Source: Corynebacterium urinipleomorphum (GTDB lineage: Bacteria > Actinomycetota > Actinomycetes > Mycobacteriales > Mycobacteriaceae). From it: a stretch of DNA of 64,000 bases. This document shows, in pieces, positions 62,944 through 64,000 of the stretch. Numbering within the stretch: the first letter of the stretch is position 1; each line of letters opens with the position of its first letter. The translations under genes were made by a program, and so were the position numbers. Where the stretch lies: the NCBI RefSeq assembly GCF_900155535.1, contig NZ_LT706963.1, positions 367,094-431,093 on the forward strand. Reading direction: 5' to 3'. Below the pieces are notes generated by a model. That model was not told the origin of the DNA, made no database searches, and saw nothing but the letters and a program-made list of their open reading frames with translations.

Positions 62944-63300
62944 ATGAGTGAAACGATCACTTCCGCACGCGCAACCGCGAAGTACGTGCGCACTTCCCAG
63001 ATGAAGGCGAACCGCGTCCTCGACCTCGTCCGCGGCAAGTCCGTATCCGAGGCCCTGGCGATCCTGAAGTACGCGCCGCAGACCGTCTCCACCCAGGTGG
63101 CTAAGGTCGTCGCATCCGCAGCAGCGAACGCCGAGAACAACTTCGGTCTTGACCCGCGCACGCTGGTCATCTCCGAGGCATACGCCAACGAGGGCCCCAC
63201 GATGCGCCGCTACCAGCCGCGCGCCCAGGGCCGCGCCTTCCAGATCCGTAAGCGCACCTGCCACATCACCGTGGTAGTCGAGAGCCAGAAGGAGGCTTAA
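62944..63300 (+). CDS. rplV: 50S ribosomal protein L22
   Basis: A 118-aa L22 lining the exit tunnel. [20 protein letters not shown], and the tunnel hairpin region [20 protein letters not shown], are standard with no macrolide-type insertion or deletion obvious. Three bases after rpsS and three before rpsC. Confidence 0.97.
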   Translation: MSETITSARATAKYVRTSQMKANRVLDLVRGKSVSEALAILKYAPQTVSTQVAKVVASAAANAENNFGLDPRTLVISEAYANEGPTMRRYQPRAQGRAFQIRKRTCHITVVVESQKEA

Positions 63301-63303
63301 ACA

Positions 63304-64000
63304 ATGGGTCAGAAAATCCACCCGCACGGCCTCCGGCTGGGCATCACTTCCGACTGGAAGTCCCACTGGTACGCCGACAAGTCCTACGCGGACTACGTCG
63401 CTGAAGACATCAAGATCCGCGAGTACCTGAACAAGAACCTGCAGCGCGCTGGCATCGCCGACATCGTCATCGAGCGCACCCGCGACCGCGTCCGCGTGGA
63501 TATCCACACGGCACGTCCGGGCATCGTGATCGGCCGCCGCGGTGCTGAGGCTGACCGCATCCGCCGCGAGCTGGAGAAGCTCACCGGCAAGATGGTCGCC
63601 CTCAACATCCTCGAGGTCAAGAACGTCGACGCCAACGCCGCTCTGGTCGCACAGAACGTTGCAGAGCAGCTGGTCAACCGTGTTGCCTTCCGCCGCGCAA
63701 TGCGCAAGGCGATCCAGTCCGCAATGCGTCAGCCGCAGGTCAAGGGCATCAAGATTCAGTGCTCCGGCCGTCTCGGCGGTGCCGAGATGTCCCGCGTCGA
63801 GCGCTACCACGAAGGCCGCGTTCCCCTCCACACCCTGCGTGCGGAGATCGACTACGGCCTCGCAGAAGCAGAGACCACCTTCGGCAACATCGGTGTCAAG
63901 GTGTGGATCTACAAGGGCGACGTCGTCGGTGGCGTGCGCGAGTCCGAGCTCAACGCTCCGGGCAACGACCGCCGCGGCCGCGGTGACCGCCGTCCCCGCC
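63304..64000 (+). CDS. rpsC: 30S ribosomal protein S3 (3' partial)
   Basis: About 232 codons of S3 are visible before the window ends; the stop is outside. It begins [20 protein letters not shown], then the KH domain [20 protein letters not shown], and [21 protein letters not shown]3 lies at the mRNA entry tunnel. Starts at ATG 63304, three bases after rplV. The tail at the window end is rich in R and P/G, as usual for actinobacteria. Confidence 0.97.
   Translation, partial: MGQKIHPHGLRLGITSDWKSHWYADKSYADYVAEDIKIREYLNKNLQRAGIADIVIERTRDRVRVDIHTARPGIVIGRRGAEADRIRRELEKLTGKMVALNILEVKNVDANAALVAQNVAEQLVNRVAFRRAMRKAIQSAMRQPQVKGIKIQCSGRLGGAEMSRVERYHEGRVPLHTLRAEIDYGLAEAETTFGNIGVKVWIYKGDVVGGVRESELNAPGNDRRGRGDRRPR

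Overview
The window looks like a chromosomal stretch of a high-GC actinobacterium, most probably Corynebacterium or a close relative. The evidence is the RpoB N-terminus ([11 protein letters not shown]), an actinobacterial rplJL / rpoBC / str / S10 gene order, a PorA-family (DUF3068) membrane protein, a 13E12/DUF222 HNH gene, GTG/TTG starts, and candidate leaderless genes whose start lies 7-8 nt after a -10 box. The genus is an inference; I could not run any search.

Layout. 3-4830: a surface-anchored-repeat protein, an ABC-3 type ATPase and permease, and a second anchored-repeat protein, together an 'anchored repeat-type' ABC system. 4831-7201: L10 leader with a candidate attenuator, rplJ, rplL, terminator, then a PorA-family protein with a probable leaderless promoter. 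7560-15244: rpoB, rpoC and a strong terminator. 15249-28750: a complete type I-E CRISPR-Cas locus. The cas genes run leftward (cas3-cse1-cse2-cas7-cas5-cas6-cas1-cas2). The array (68 repeats, 67 spacers) runs rightward from a leader next to cas3. That leader holds a degenerate repeat and a perfect 12-bp hairpin whose 3' arm equals the end of the CRISPR repeat.

29055-48151: an eleven-gene, tightly coupled operon that I regard as the most interesting part of the window. It encodes a P/G-rich three-TM protein, an exported vWA protein with one TM helix and a long cytoplasmic tail, a 1194-aa tubulin/FtsZ-superfamily protein, a two-TM coiled-coil protein, a fibronectin-III-like protein, a GAP1-N2-like protein, a cytoplasmic vWA protein, a TRAFAC-like GTPase (DO-GTPase2 type), three small P/Q-rich proteins (two with a TM helix) and a helical protein. 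Seven consecutive junctions are stop/start overlaps. The set resembles GTPase-associated (GAP1/DO-GTPase) conflict or signalling systems predicted computationally. To my knowledge its function is untested.

48367-53125: rpsL, rpsG, fusA, tuf (str operon), with a consensus promoter before tuf. 53173-55774: tuf terminator, short repeats, two inverted DnaA-box-like sites, an HNH endonuclease-like 13E12 gene and an unrecognised gene. 55771-59161 (minus): an Asp23/Gls24 envelope-stress cluster (AmaP, DUF6286-like, proline-repeat Asp23 protein, DUF2273-like, two Asp23-like proteins). 59813-64000: start of the S10 operon (rpsJ, rplC, rplD, rplW, rplB, rpsS, rplV, partial rpsC).

Overall, about 33 kb of accessory DNA (CRISPR-Cas plus the tubulin/GTPase island) separates rpoC from rpsL, which lie close together in many actinobacteria. 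The cas genes look clearly less GC-rich (about 52% in a sampled 60-base line) than rpoB (about 65%). The tubulin/GTPase island looks like the core, so the two parts may have different histories.
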